Origin: Litchfieldella qijiaojingensis
Lineage (GTDB): Bacteria > Pseudomonadota > Gammaproteobacteria > Pseudomonadales > Halomonadaceae
DNA length: 64,000 nucleotides
Assembly: GCF_014651875.1 (NCBI RefSeq)
Contig: NZ_BMXS01000012.1
Location: 82,999-146,998, forward strand
Direction: 5' to 3'
Made by a program: the position numbers and the translations under genes. Numbering within the stretch: position 1 is the first letter of the stretch; the number at the start of each line of letters is the position of its first letter. The notes below the pieces were generated by a model, which saw nothing but the letters and a program-made list of their open reading frames with translations, was not told the origin of the DNA and did not search any database. Of this stretch, positions 52,423-61,064 are shown in pieces.

Positions 52423-53712
52423 TTACCGAGGCTTCCGCGAACGCCAATAGCGAGCAATAGTGGGCTTTACGCTGACCCCGTGAACCAAGATCGATAAGGC
52501 AACCACCACCAGGGTCAGGTGTATCAATTCCAGTGCTATTCCCTCTGGCAGCCCGTGTTGGATGGCATACATCAGATAGTACAGCGAGCCAATACCACGG
52601 ACGCCAAACCAGCCCACGAGGTGGCGCATACGCATGGGTGCCCTGCTTCCCAGCAGGCCAAGGTGCACGCTGATGGGGCGGGCGACAAAAAACAGAAACG
52701 CCGCGAAGCCAACGGCTCGCCAACTCCAGGAATCCCAGAAGAGCGAACCGCCGATCAGTAAAACAAGCACGATTTCTGCCAGCCGTTCGAGGTGCTCGTT
52801 GAATGCCAAGGAGCTTTCGCTCACGTGCACGTGCGCTACTGCTTGCGGTTCATCGTCCAGGCGTGTCTCGACAGGTACCGAGTAGTCTTGTTTTAGGCCG
52901 GCCAACTTCAATTCGGTGTGGCGCAAAGCCACCGCGGCACTGAACACGGCCAAAAAGCCCCAGGCATCCACTAACAAGCTGACTCCGTAGGCGAACGCGA
53001 TCAGCCCCAGGCCAAGAAAGCTTTCCAGAAAGGCAGTGCCCACGAAGGTAGTGCGTATCTTATTTACCAGCCAACCGACACCAACGCCCGCCAAGATACC
53101 GATGCCGATACCTGCACCGCTTGCCCAGAACACATCCACTGCCAGCCAGCGCCAACCGGCGTCACCAAGATCGTGCAGACCCAGCAAGCCCAGGCCGAGC
53201 ATCACGAACGGGAAGGCGCTGCCGTCGTTCATTCCGGCCTCGCAGGTCAATGCAAAACGTAGTTCGTCAGTATCATCGGCGTGACGAACCTGGACCTCGG
53301 TCGCCAGTACAGGGTCGGTCGGTGCGACCACGGCACCTAGCAACACGGCAGCCCCAAGGGGCAAAGCGAGCCAATAGTAGCCGAACAGCGCCACTAATCC
53401 GACGGTAAGCGCCATCGAAACAACCGCCAGTTGCAGGGGATTGCGCCATCGCTTGAGGGTCACCGGCGCTGGCATTTTTACGCCGGCGCAATACAACGAA
53501 ATAAGTACGGCGATCTCGGTCAGCAGCTCCAATAAAGCCGACTCTTCCAGTGAATTGAAATGAAACAAGCCAAAGCCCATGGGCCCAAAAATGAATCCGA
53601 TAAGAAGATACACAATGGCAGAGGTAGCGGGCACTCTTTTGAAATAGGAGAAGGTAAAACCCACTACCAGTAGCAGCGTCCCAATCAATATGAACCAAGT
53701 AGCGGTTGTCAT
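52423..53712 (-). CDS. Cation:proton antiporter (CPA1/NhaP-type)
   Basis: An inner-membrane exchanger of 429 residues with about 12 hydrophobic segments, likely exporting Na+ (or K+) in exchange for protons. The family segment VLLGAVVAPTDPVLATEVQVRHADDTDELRFALTCEAGMNDGSAFPFVMLGLG carries the paired acidic residues of the ion site. FLESFLGLGLIAFAYGVSLLVDAWGFLAVFSAAVALRH follows. Such transporters matter for salt and pH tolerance, fitting a halophile. There is no large cytoplasmic regulatory domain. Confidence 0.93.
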   Translation of the reverse strand: MTTATWFILIGTLLLVVGFTFSYFKRVPATSAIVYLLIGFIFGPMGFGLFHFNSLEESALLELLTEIAVLISLYCAGVKMPAPVTLKRWRNPLQLAVVSMALTVGLVALFGYYWLALPLGAAVLLGAVVAPTDPVLATEVQVRHADDTDELRFALTCEAGMNDGSAFPFVMLGLGLLGLHDLGDAGWRWLAVDVFWASGAGIGIGILAGVGVGWLVNKIRTTFVGTAFLESFLGLGLIAFAYGVSLLVDAWGFLAVFSAAVALRHTELKLAGLKQDYSVPVETRLDDEPQAVAHVHVSESSLAFNEHLERLAEIVLVLLIGGSLFWDSWSWRAVGFAAFLFFVARPISVHLGLLGSRAPMRMRHLVGWFGVRGIGSLYYLMYAIQHGLPEGIALELIHLTLVVVALSILVHGVSVKPTIARYWRSRKPR

Positions 53713-53856
53713 AGATTACTCAGTAAGCATGCGTTCATTCGCAAGATCACAGCCAACCGCACGCGACCCGAAAGGATCGGACCAGCATAATCGCGCTCGT
53801 TCGTGAACTCGCCTCAACCAGCTAGCCTCGAATCCCTCCCTCGGATACCCATCGCG

Positions 53857-54822
53857 TCAAAGCCCCTGCGCACCTCGGCGCAACCAGCCATGCACGAAGG
53901 CGAGCTTACGGCGCGCGGCGTCCGACAGCACGAAGGGGTAGAGGTCCGACAACCCCATGGAGCGGTTGACATGATTGACCCCCACTGCGAGGGAGGCCGC
54001 GACATGGATCAGGCGCTCGGCATCCGGTTCCGAATAGGGGTCCCAACCCGGGCTCGGCAGCTCAGGCGAGGACAGGCCCGCTGCGACGAAGCTGTCGGTA
54101 ATATCGGTCAGGTGCAGCAGATGCGCGGCGGTCTCGGCCCAGTCCTCATGCGGATGCGCGGAGGCGTAGGTGGTCAGGAAGCGCTGCCTCCAATCGGGTG
54201 GAGGGCCGTCATGGTAGTGGCGCTGGAGCGCGGTGGGGTAATCCGCGCGTTCGTCGCCGAACATGGCGCGGAAGGCGTCGAGGAAATCGTCGCGCAGGCT
54301 GAGCCGCCACCAGAGCATATGCGAGATCTCGTGGCGCATATGGCCGATCATGGTGCGGTAGGGCTCGTCCAGCGCTTGGCGGCGAGTTACGCGCAGGACC
54401 GGGTCCGCCTCAGCCACGCTGATCGTCACCACGCCCTCGACATGCCCCATGAGCACGGGTGTCGGGCCCTCGGCGAGCAGGTGGAAAACGGGGCGCGCGC
54501 CAGGATCCTCCGGCCGGAACCAGTGCCAGCGGCCAAGATTGTCAAGCGCCCAACGCTTGGCGGCCTCGGTCTGCGCCCAGTTGGGGATGGCGCCGGGTAT
54601 GGCGGGGTCTGGGGCCAGCGCCGTCATGGCGCAGGATCGGCAGAAGGCGCCCTGTGCAGGAGCGATCCAGTTGCAACCGATGACCTCCCGGTTAGCGCAG
54701 AAGGGCGGCATAGGCAGGAAGGCCCGCGCCTGCGGGTCGTAAGCAACGGGGGTGCCGTCGGCGGTGGCGAGGTTGTCAAACCAAAGCGAGCCGGAACCGA
54801 CTGGGTTGGCAAAAACGCGCAT
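53857..54822 (-). CDS. Putative zinc-binding metallopeptidase-like protein
   Basis: A 321-residue protein related to the uncharacterised group annotated as putative zinc-binding metallopeptidase (COG4307-like, from memory). The N-terminal part contains cysteines in pairs (PPFCANREVIGCNW and FCRSC), a likely zinc ribbon. A MIGHMRHEISHMLWW segment gives HExxH, with a later HPHEDWAETAAH supplying possible further ligands. Composition is even more GC-rich than neighbours, and relatives known to me are common in alphaproteobacteria, so transfer is possible. Natural substrate unknown. Confidence 0.8.
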   Translation of the reverse strand: MRVFANPVGSGSLWFDNLATADGTPVAYDPQARAFLPMPPFCANREVIGCNWIAPAQGAFCRSCAMTALAPDPAIPGAIPNWAQTEAAKRWALDNLGRWHWFRPEDPGARPVFHLLAEGPTPVLMGHVEGVVTISVAEADPVLRVTRRQALDEPYRTMIGHMRHEISHMLWWRLSLRDDFLDAFRAMFGDERADYPTALQRHYHDGPPPDWRQRFLTTYASAHPHEDWAETAAHLLHLTDITDSFVAAGLSSPELPSPGWDPYSEPDAERLIHVAASLAVGVNHVNRSMGLSDLYPFVLSDAARRKLAFVHGWLRRGAQGL

Positions 54823-54913
54823 ACAGTAGGGACTCCGGAAGTACGACAGGGCACAAGGCCCGAAAAGTCACGAATTCATACTTCTCTTCTCACAGACGTG
54901 TGTCAAATCATTT

Positions 54914-55092
54914 GGAGCGCTGCCGGATATTCTCCCTGGCCGAAAGCCTGGGCAGGGGTGGAGAGCCTGATCGAACACCCCGGCATCATGACCCACGCCT
55001 CCATCCCCGCCGAAACTCGCGAGCGACTCGGCATCGAAGCGGGCCTCATCCGGCTCTCGGTGGGAATCGAAGCAGCCGACGACCTGACCGCT
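54914..55092 (+). pseudogene. Broken 3' fragment of a cystathionine gamma-lyase/synthase gene
   Basis: About 180 bases match the 3' end of the gene at 51166-52356 (its bases about 52,131-52,310) with many silent changes. A one-base insertion (GGGCAGGGGTGG versus GGGCGGAGTGG) breaks the frame after RCRIFSLAESLG; the other frame continues VESLIEHPGIMTHASIPAET. The copy ends within the multicopper-oxidase stop region. It is a relic of a second allele or paralogue. Confidence 0.85.
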
Positions 55093-57061
55093 ACCGCTCA
55101 GCGACGATGTCGATAATGGCCCGCTGCGTCGCGTCGATGGTGAAACGGACCTGATCGCTGGGCACCACGTCTTGCAGCAGACTCGCGGGCTGGACCTGGT
55201 AGCTCATCACCATCGGCGCCATGAACCCCGGTATCTCCTCGTGGTCAATGACCAATCGGCCCGCGCGCTTGTCCACGGAGACCACGACGCCGACCCCTTC
55301 ATGCAGCCGCTTCTCTTCACCCTCTTCGTCGTCCTGTTCCACGTGAGCATGCGTTTCGCCGCCCTCGCCGACGATGAGCCGGCCGTGCATCCCCATCTCG
55401 TCATGCGTCTCCACGTGGCAGTGAAACTCGAGGGTGATGTCCCGGTCGGGAGTCACGAACCGGGCAACCTGCGTGTCGGGGCCCGTGAACTCGAGCGTGA
55501 ACATGGGGTTCAAGCCCGGCAGCATCAGGGCGTGGCGGACCGCATCCTTGTTCTCGAAGACGATCTCCACTTCCTCGCACGGCTCCGCCCGCAGCACCCT
55601 GGGCTCGAAGGCGAATACCTCGCCGGCACGCGCGAACTGGATGCCGCCTTGGACGTGAATCCGCCGGAAGGCCCGGGGCTCCTCGCACGCGTCGGCGACG
55701 ATCTGATGGCCCTCGATGGCGCTGCGTTGCGGTAGGGGGGCCACCGTCGTATCCCGGGCCATATAGTCGAATTCACCGCCCACGGGCTCTCGCTCTGACC
55801 ACCCGTAGGCATACTCGTCGCGAGTCGTATGGAAGATCTCCGGATCGAAGACGGGGATCTCGCCGCGGTAGTAGGCCGGATCGAAGAATCGATCCAGGCT
55901 GGTCGCGACTTCCGGCAGCCCGTCTGGGCCGACGAACTCCTCGTAAGTAATGGCCGTTATATCGCCGCCGGGGCTGATCCCTTTGTTGGTGACGGTGGAC
56001 TCCACGTGATCGTGCATGAACCACACCCCCGGCCCCGAGGCGTAGGTGTCGTCGCGGCCCGTTCGGAGCTCGAGATCAACGCGCTGCGCAGCCCCGATCG
56101 TGAACACGTCCCGTGTGACGCGCGCCTGCGGCGATAGGGGGTAACCGTCCACGTGGGTGAGCACCGGGTGATGGCCGTGGGTGTGGAGGTGCATGGTGCG
56201 GGCGCCGGCGTTCAGCACACGCAGCTTGACCCGCTCGTCGGCGTCCACCTCGATCAAGGAATCCCGCAACGTGAAGGGAAAAGCGCGACCATTCAGGAGA
56301 AAGATGTTGGGGCGACGCTGCGTGGAGTCGTATTCCCGGTGCATGCGCTGCTCGATCTCGCGGGGATCGTGATAAGCGGCCGGAATGCGGTTCAAGCGTG
56401 CATCGATGTCCATGTAGACGAGCGAGTACTCTCGCTGGTAGTGCTCCAGCGCCGCTTGGGTCAGGTCGGTGATGCGCCCCGCCCCCGGAATCAGGCGCAC
56501 AAACTCGTTATCGGGCCGATTCGGCTCGATAATGAGCATCCCCACGAGCCCCATGAGCACATGCACGTCCGGCTGCACGTGACAGTGGTAGAAATGCGTG
56601 CCGGGGTTCTTCGCGGTGAACTCATAAGTGAATGCCTCGCCCGGCTTGACTGGCGGCTGGGTGAAGTCAGGCACGCCGTCCATCTCGTTGGGATGAATGG
56701 CACCGTGCAGATGGATCGTATGCGGGAAATAGTGCGTGTTGCGCAGCGTGATACGGACGCGGTCACCCTGCTCCACGCGGATCGTCGGACTCGGGACGCG
56801 CGCCGGGGAAACCATGCCCCGTCCTTCAGGGGCGAACACCCAGAAGGTCACAAACTCGCCGGGGTAAACTTCCTCCTGGACTTCGATGATTTCCAGGCTG
56901 ATGTCCACCTCATCGGCATCACCGTCCCCGTCCAGATCCCGCCCGAGCTGCACGGCCTCGGGGGCGACTCCGGGCAACGCCGTCTCCGCCCCGCGGACCT
57001 CGGCCCACACGCCGCCGAAAACAATCAGAGCCAACAGCGTAAGCAGCGGGCGCATGACCAT
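55091..57061 (-). CDS. Multicopper oxidase with extra cupredoxin and CusF-like C-terminal domains
   Basis: A 656-residue exported copper protein, signal peptide RPLLTLLALIVFGGVWAEVRG. The N-terminal half is a multicopper oxidase: TIHLHGAIHPNEMDG, GTHFYHCHVQPDVHVLMG, HLHTHGHHPVLTH and VWFMHDHVEST supply His ligands. A further cupredoxin domain (about 455-570) ends in LEFHCHVETHDEMGMHG with Cys, His and Met ligands. The last part (about 585-650; GVVVSVDKRAGRLVIDHEEIPGFMAPMVMSYQV) is CusF-like. It probably oxidises Cu(I) or binds periplasmic copper for tolerance. AGGAGGT lies 7 bases before ATG 57061. Confidence 0.9.
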   Translation of the reverse strand: MVMRPLLTLLALIVFGGVWAEVRGAETALPGVAPEAVQLGRDLDGDGDADEVDISLEIIEVQEEVYPGEFVTFWVFAPEGRGMVSPARVPSPTIRVEQGDRVRITLRNTHYFPHTIHLHGAIHPNEMDGVPDFTQPPVKPGEAFTYEFTAKNPGTHFYHCHVQPDVHVLMGLVGMLIIEPNRPDNEFVRLIPGAGRITDLTQAALEHYQREYSLVYMDIDARLNRIPAAYHDPREIEQRMHREYDSTQRRPNIFLLNGRAFPFTLRDSLIEVDADERVKLRVLNAGARTMHLHTHGHHPVLTHVDGYPLSPQARVTRDVFTIGAAQRVDLELRTGRDDTYASGPGVWFMHDHVESTVTNKGISPGGDITAITYEEFVGPDGLPEVATSLDRFFDPAYYRGEIPVFDPEIFHTTRDEYAYGWSEREPVGGEFDYMARDTTVAPLPQRSAIEGHQIVADACEEPRAFRRIHVQGGIQFARAGEVFAFEPRVLRAEPCEEVEIVFENKDAVRHALMLPGLNPMFTLEFTGPDTQVARFVTPDRDITLEFHCHVETHDEMGMHGRLIVGEGGETHAHVEQDDEEGEEKRLHEGVGVVVSVDKRAGRLVIDHEEIPGFMAPMVMSYQVQPASLLQDVVPSDQVRFTIDATQRAIIDIVAER

Positions 57062-57131
57062 GAGCTCCACCTCCTGACCGCGGGCTGGGGACACCCGCAC
57101 ACGGGCCCCGCCCGCGCGCTTTCAAGCCGTT

Positions 57132-57479
57132 TTATTGCTGCTCCATATAGTGAAAGTGCAGGATATCGGCCGCGGTGGCGTAGCCCTGCGCGCTGTCGGC
57201 CTTGGCGATGGCGCGGGCGTGATCATAAGGTCCCTGCGGCTTCTCGTGGTTATGACGGGCCGCCGTGAGCAACGCCTTGGCGTCGTCAAGCAGTGCGTGC
57301 ACGAGGGCCATATCCTGCTGATCCATCATCTCTCCCATCCCTTGCATGTCCGCGGACACCTTGTCGATAATCGCCTGGGCCGCTTCGAGATGCTGGGGGC
57401 ATTCGAAGGCTTTTGCCGGACCGGACAACAATATGAAAAAAGGTATCGCGAAAACGACTGTTAGCGTTGACTTATTCAT
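57132..57479 (-). CDS. Small periplasmic protein next to the multicopper oxidase
   Basis: A 115-residue protein with a clear signal peptide (TLTVVFAIPFFILLSGPAKAF). The mature part is helical, with one Cys (ECPQH) and a Met- and His-containing composition (MQGMGEMMDQQDM, LHFHYMEQQ). The Met/His clusters and position just upstream of the oxidase in the same direction suggest a copper-related role, but no family is recognised. GGGAGGAGG precedes the ATG. Confidence 0.75.
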   Translation of the reverse strand: MNKSTLTVVFAIPFFILLSGPAKAFECPQHLEAAQAIIDKVSADMQGMGEMMDQQDMALVHALLDDAKALLTAARHNHEKPQGPYDHARAIAKADSAQGYATAADILHFHYMEQQ

Positions 57480-57998
57480 CTTTCCTCCTCCCGGCGCAAT
57501 GATGCGACTTTTAGTAACGTGACGTGATTAATTCATATTATATTCCAGGTGGGACAGTTCCTGCCCCTCGCAGAAAGCCTTTTCACAGGCGGCGCATCTC
57601 TTCATGTCAGAATTTGCGAGAGAGCACCAATGTTGATCGATTTTTGACCGATGCGAGACGCCTCAAACGTTCTCACACAGCCTCGGTGCGAGATCTTGGT
57701 CCAGGCCCCGATGCCAGCGCAGGCCATCGACAAGGGGATACCGACCTCGGGCCTGCTGGCTCAGGTGATGATCGCCAAATACGCCGATCACCTGCCGCTG
57801 TATCGGCAGGAGCAGATCTTCGCCCGTGCCGGTGTTGCATGCCGATGAACCCCCGCTGCCGATCGACAACAACGGGGTGGCAGCTTGAAGTCGTATTTGA
57901 GTTTCAGAACATAGTCGCATGAGGATAGGCTACTATTTGTTGAGCGCCCTGAACTCAACAAGCAAGTGCACAGCTGCCTCCAGAAAGCGAGGCGATGC
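57480..57998. other. Intergenic region with an IS66 remnant
   Basis: About 520 bases with no intact gene. The only recognisable content is the transposase fragment at 57651-57848; the remainder probably includes the promoter of the copper genes near 57500-57560 (AT-rich). Confidence 0.6.
57651..57848 (+). pseudogene. IS66-family transposase fragment
   Basis: About 65 codons match the middle of IS66 transposases: APMPAQAIDKGIPTSGLLAQVMIAKYADHLPLYRQEQIFARAGV. Both ends are missing and no terminal repeats are seen, so it is a dead remnant marking past insertion in this region. Confidence 0.85.
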
Positions 57999-59080
57999 TT
58001 ATTCGCCAGGGCTGGGTACATTTTTCCCACTCGCGCCCTGTTTCTTCGCGATAGATTGAGCCCAGGATTTGTCATCGGTGGCGGCCGTCAAACCCTCCTG
58101 ATCTTCACCCCGCGCCGGGTTGTATGACAACTCTGTCAACAGTGCGAAATGATCGGAACCAAAGTAAGGCAAACGTTTAATCGAACTCACGGTGAAATGA
58201 TGACTGTGAAACAGGTGGTCCAACGGCCAACGGAGAAAAGGGTACTTAGCATGAAACGTATTGAACATTCCCCGTCCCACCCGCGGATCCAGTAACCCAC
58301 TGAGTTTGCGAAACAAGCGTGTAGTAGCTGACCAGGCCACGTCATTGAGGTCCCCTGCCACGACAACAGGCTGATCACTGTCCACGACGCTCCGGGCAAC
58401 AATCACCAGTTCGGCATCCCGTTCGGCGGATTCGGGGTTCTCCCCGGGGCGGGAGGAGCGGGATGAAGAAAATGCACGCGTACCGGGTCCCCCGTGCGCA
58501 ACTTGATTTGGGCGTGCATTGAGGGAATATCGTCCTCTACAAGGTATGATATTTCCGTGTCCTCAAGCGGTAAGCGAGAGTACACATGCATGCCGTAGAG
58601 ATTGTCCAAGGGACATTTCATGCAGTAAGGCATGTCAGTTTGTAGCGTATCGAGATGACGCTGCCACCACTGATCAGACTCCAGCGTCACGAGTACATCC
58701 GGCGCGTATTGCCTGACCAGTTTCAACAAAGCGCCGGCTTGCCTGTTGGGTGTCAATACGTTGGCCGTGAGAATGCTGAGTTTGCGGTCGGAGCTGGGTT
58801 TTTTTGTCGTTTTAACTTCTGCTCGCCAGAGAACCGTGTATGGCATGATCCACCACAGCTGCCAGGCCAGGCACACCAGTGTGATGTTGATGAGAGCCCA
58901 AGCTTGGGCCTTTACAAGGTCAAGCGATATGACTTGTATCAGGATTAATAACAACGCAGTGGCCGCCAGCTGCATGCGGGGAAAATCCATTCCCCTTACG
59001 AGCCAATGGGGATGACGCCATAAAGGTAATAGCGTAGCCGTAACCAGCATGCCGGTAGCAATAACAACCAGTATCTTCAT
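57999..59080 (-). pseudogene. Endonuclease/exonuclease/phosphatase-family gene split by a frameshift
   Basis: Two adjoining frames together make one membrane-anchored EEP protein. The upstream part (59080-58403) has three hydrophobic helices and SILTANVLTPNRQAGALLKLVRQYAPDVLVTLE, then [11 protein letters not shown]. The downstream part (to 57999) has [20 protein letters not shown] and [15 protein letters not shown], completing the catalytic set. The frames would join at about 58440 if the run CCCCGGGG had one more G (giving PGENPES). It is either a real one-base deletion or a sequencing error in a homopolymer. Confidence 0.85.
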
Positions 59081-59456
59081 GGCATACCCAGCCTTTTTTG
59101 TACTACATTATCCGATGTGGTGTTCTTTCGTTCGTTCTTACACTTCCATCAACGTCGTAATTTGTTGGCTAGCCGCCTAACAGTGACTAGACTGCCCATA
59201 TTATGATTGGATGAACACGCCGGAAGCATTTCCCGGAATATCTCCTTCGGTTCGTCAACCGCCTCAGTCATCTCATCAGCATAGACCGTAGCGCAGTGGG
59301 TGTTGCCCCACCTGCTTCCCGGCGCCTATCCTACCTGCGGGCTACCGCCCGCGAGGTAGTGCAGCGAGCCCTGCGCCACGTGAGTGACTCCACCACCACG
59401 CTGCGCTGGACATTGTATCAAGGCATCATGACTCGGATGGACTACACGACGAACTA
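59081..59456. other. Intergenic region without recognised content
   Basis: About 375 bases between the EEP gene and the cassette-type GNAT. One open stretch (about 59260-59474, plus strand, no good start) shows no family resemblance. A lone GTTAGGC (minus strand, about 59171-59177) resembles half an attC site but has no partner. Confidence 0.4.
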
Positions 59457-59963
59457 CTACACTACAGCCAGTTGAAACCGGCGCATTGGCCGCCCCCATG
59501 CCCAAACCACATCGACTGCGTCAAAACCAGCGTCTTCGTAGTAACGGCATAGCTTTTCATTCTCGGCAACACAATCCAACCGTAAGTACTTCACGCCCTG
59601 CTCTCTCGCTTGAACCTCAACCCATTCGAGCATCCGCAGTCCAATAGAGTCCCCCTTCATGTCATGGTCAACAGCAAGTGTATGGACGTATATTGCATTC
59701 TGACCACCTTCAGGCCAAACATCGGGGTCGCTCGTAAATAACCTCATCATACCAACAACGGTTCCTTCACAATCTGCCACGTAGACAGCGCCGCTTTGGA
59801 TCTCGCCAGCTACCCATTCGACAGAATATCGAGGCCATTGCTTAAGTCCCCGTGACTCCAACCACCTTATGGTCTTGCTCAATAACGAAAACACCGACGG
59901 GATATCTTGTTCGTCAGCCTGACGCACTACGAACTCTTCAAGTCGGAAATGACTCGCCCCCAT
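59457..59963 (-). CDS. GNAT family N-acetyltransferase (gene-cassette type)
   Basis: A 168-residue acetyltransferase with the acetyl-CoA site around TLAVDHDMKGDSIGLRMLEWVEVQAREQGVKYLRLDC and a motif-B like NEKLCRYYEDAGF. Substrate unknown. ATG 59963 lies 6 bases after AGGAGG, while ATG 59969 touches that site. It is preceded (on its strand) by an attC site, so it is probably the first gene of an integron cassette whose own attC is no longer visible. Codon use looks less GC-rich than the core genes. Confidence 0.85.
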   Translation of the reverse strand: MGASHFRLEEFVVRQADEQDIPSVFSLLSKTIRWLESRGLKQWPRYSVEWVAGEIQSGAVYVADCEGTVVGMMRLFTSDPDVWPEGGQNAIYVHTLAVDHDMKGDSIGLRMLEWVEVQAREQGVKYLRLDCVAENEKLCRYYEDAGFDAVDVVWAWGRPMRRFQLAVV

Positions 59964-60022
59964 AGTCATCCTCCTGTAACGCTGTACTTCGTTCGATCCA
60001 AGCGCGTAGCCCTGTTCTAAGC

Positions 60023-60099
60023 GTCTAACGCTGCCATCACCGGTGCCAAACCCACAGCGAAGCGAAAGGGTTGGCATCCGGTGCATGGCTCGGTTATGC
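60023..60099 (-). repeat. attC recombination site of an integron cassette
   Basis: On the minus strand it runs from GCATAAC to GTTAGAC (GTTRRRY type). In between, GCCATGCACCGG and GATGCCAACCC form an imperfect stem with GGGTTTGGCACC and CCGGTGATGGC. The TAA stop of the upstream gene lies inside the first core site, as is common in cassettes. Size 77 bases, within the attC range. Confidence 0.85.
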
Positions 60100-60426
60100 A
60101 TCTGGTACGTCAAGCCTTAACATCAATCCGTCAGGCCCTTCTCCCTGGACAAGACCCGGGACCTTTTGCAACTCTCGGATGATATATTTGGCCTCCTCAT
60201 ATAGGAGCCCGATGCTAACTTTCCACTTTAGATTATAGAACATTCTTTCAGATGAGATGTAGACTCGGACTTGATAAACTTGCGGATTAGTTACTTCCCT
60301 GTGGGAAAGGATCATGTTATAAGCGGCGACTGGACTAGGAGGTGTTTTTGCCTTGTAGAGCTTTACGTTCGCTTCGTCGAGATACTCATCGAAATGTTCC
60401 AGCGTATTACGGACTTTATGATTCAA
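60094..60426 (-). CDS. Cassette protein, C-terminal part of an amber-interrupted gene
   Basis: About 110 residues beginning (TTG) NHKVRNTLEHFDEYLDEANVKLY and ending LMLRLDVPDA, with no recognised enzyme motif. It is in the same frame as the gene ending at 60478. Codons between them (KDVIGDIELKEIL) read on naturally, so an original single protein of about 215 residues seems to have been split by one TAG. A weak GAAGG lies before the TTG, so independent translation is possible. The stop lies inside the attC site. Confidence 0.65.
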   Translation of the reverse strand: MNHKVRNTLEHFDEYLDEANVKLYKAKTPPSPVAAYNMILSHREVTNPQVYQVRVYISSERMFYNLKWKVSIGLLYEEAKYIIRELQKVPGLVQGEGPDGLMLRLDVPDA

Positions 60427-60477
60427 TATTTCCTTCAGTTCTATATCGCCGATTACGTCCTTTAACCTTCTCGCCCT

Positions 60478-60747
60478 CTATTTCCTAAGGCGGGATTGCG
60501 CTCCAGATTCGCCATTCAGCTTTGCGGATGGAGTTACGACCATCTTCTTTATATTGGCAGCATCAGCAAGGATGGACGCGATTACCGAGTGTAATTCAGG
60601 ACTAACCTGTAACAGATAACCGCTTTCAGGTACTTTCGCCTCCTCGAAAAGGTGATCTGCTTTCCGTATCAACGAGCTCGCAAGCCACCAAAGCTCATGA
60701 AGGTAAAGTGTAGAGAGCTTGCCATTGTCGAAAGTTACGTCCGTCAT
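60478..60747 (-). CDS. Cassette protein, N-terminal part of an amber-interrupted gene
   Basis: An 89-residue helical protein, MTDVTFDNGKLSTLYLHELWWLASSLIRKADHLFEEA..., stopping at TAG 60478-60480. The reading frame downstream stays open into the 110-residue segment, which supports a split gene. No named family can be assigned; the arrangement of helices (LWWLASSLIRKADHLF) and the RNTLEHFDEYLDE motif downstream suggest a HEPN-like all-helical protein, but this is a guess. It follows the HigA-like gene by 23 bases. Confidence 0.65.
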   Translation of the reverse strand: MTDVTFDNGKLSTLYLHELWWLASSLIRKADHLFEEAKVPESGYLLQVSPELHSVIASILADAANIKKMVVTPSAKLNGESGAQSRLRK

Positions 60748-60770
60748 GTGGCTCCTTGAGACCGCCCTGG

Positions 60771-61064
60771 TTAAGCTGTTTCGAAATCCAAGGGATGAAT
60801 ACCGTCCAGATTGACAGTGCTACGAGCCACCCAGAGATCATACATATCTTGCATCGCCAACCAGCTTTCAGGGCTGCGCCCGAGAACCTTTGACAGCCGC
60901 AAAGACATTTCCGGACTAAAGCCACTATCCCCTTTCTGAAGCCGGGACAGGGTGGAAGGTGAACCCCCCAAACTAGAAGCAAGCTGACGTACACTGATAC
61001 CGAAAGGCTCGAGATACACGTCCCGAATGAACTCACCAGGATGTGGCGGTATCGAGAGCGACAA
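60771..61064 (-). CDS. HigA-family antitoxin-like regulator without a partner toxin
   Basis: The product carries the HigA addiction-module pattern: IPPHPGEFIRDVYLEPFGISVRQLASSLGGSPSTLSRLQKGDSGFSPEMSLRLSKVLGRSPESWLAMQDMYDLW, an XRE-type helix-turn-helix. It ends HPLDFETA. The family N-terminus begins a few residues before PPHPGE, so TTG at 61064 is chosen; the frame is open up to 61151 and an upstream ATG there would add unconserved residues. The usual higB toxin gene upstream is not present. It lies in the cassette remnant, where toxin-antitoxin genes are common. Confidence 0.75.
   Translation of the reverse strand: MSLSIPPHPGEFIRDVYLEPFGISVRQLASSLGGSPSTLSRLQKGDSGFSPEMSLRLSKVLGRSPESWLAMQDMYDLWVARSTVNLDGIHPLDFETA

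Noticed and set aside
56153..57268. 371-codon plus-strand open frame opposite the multicopper oxidase
   Set aside because: Shadow of the oxidase; copper motifs are on the minus strand.
59171..59177. GTTAGGC as a second attC site
   Set aside because: No matching TAAC core or stem partner within attC distance on the gene-proximal side.
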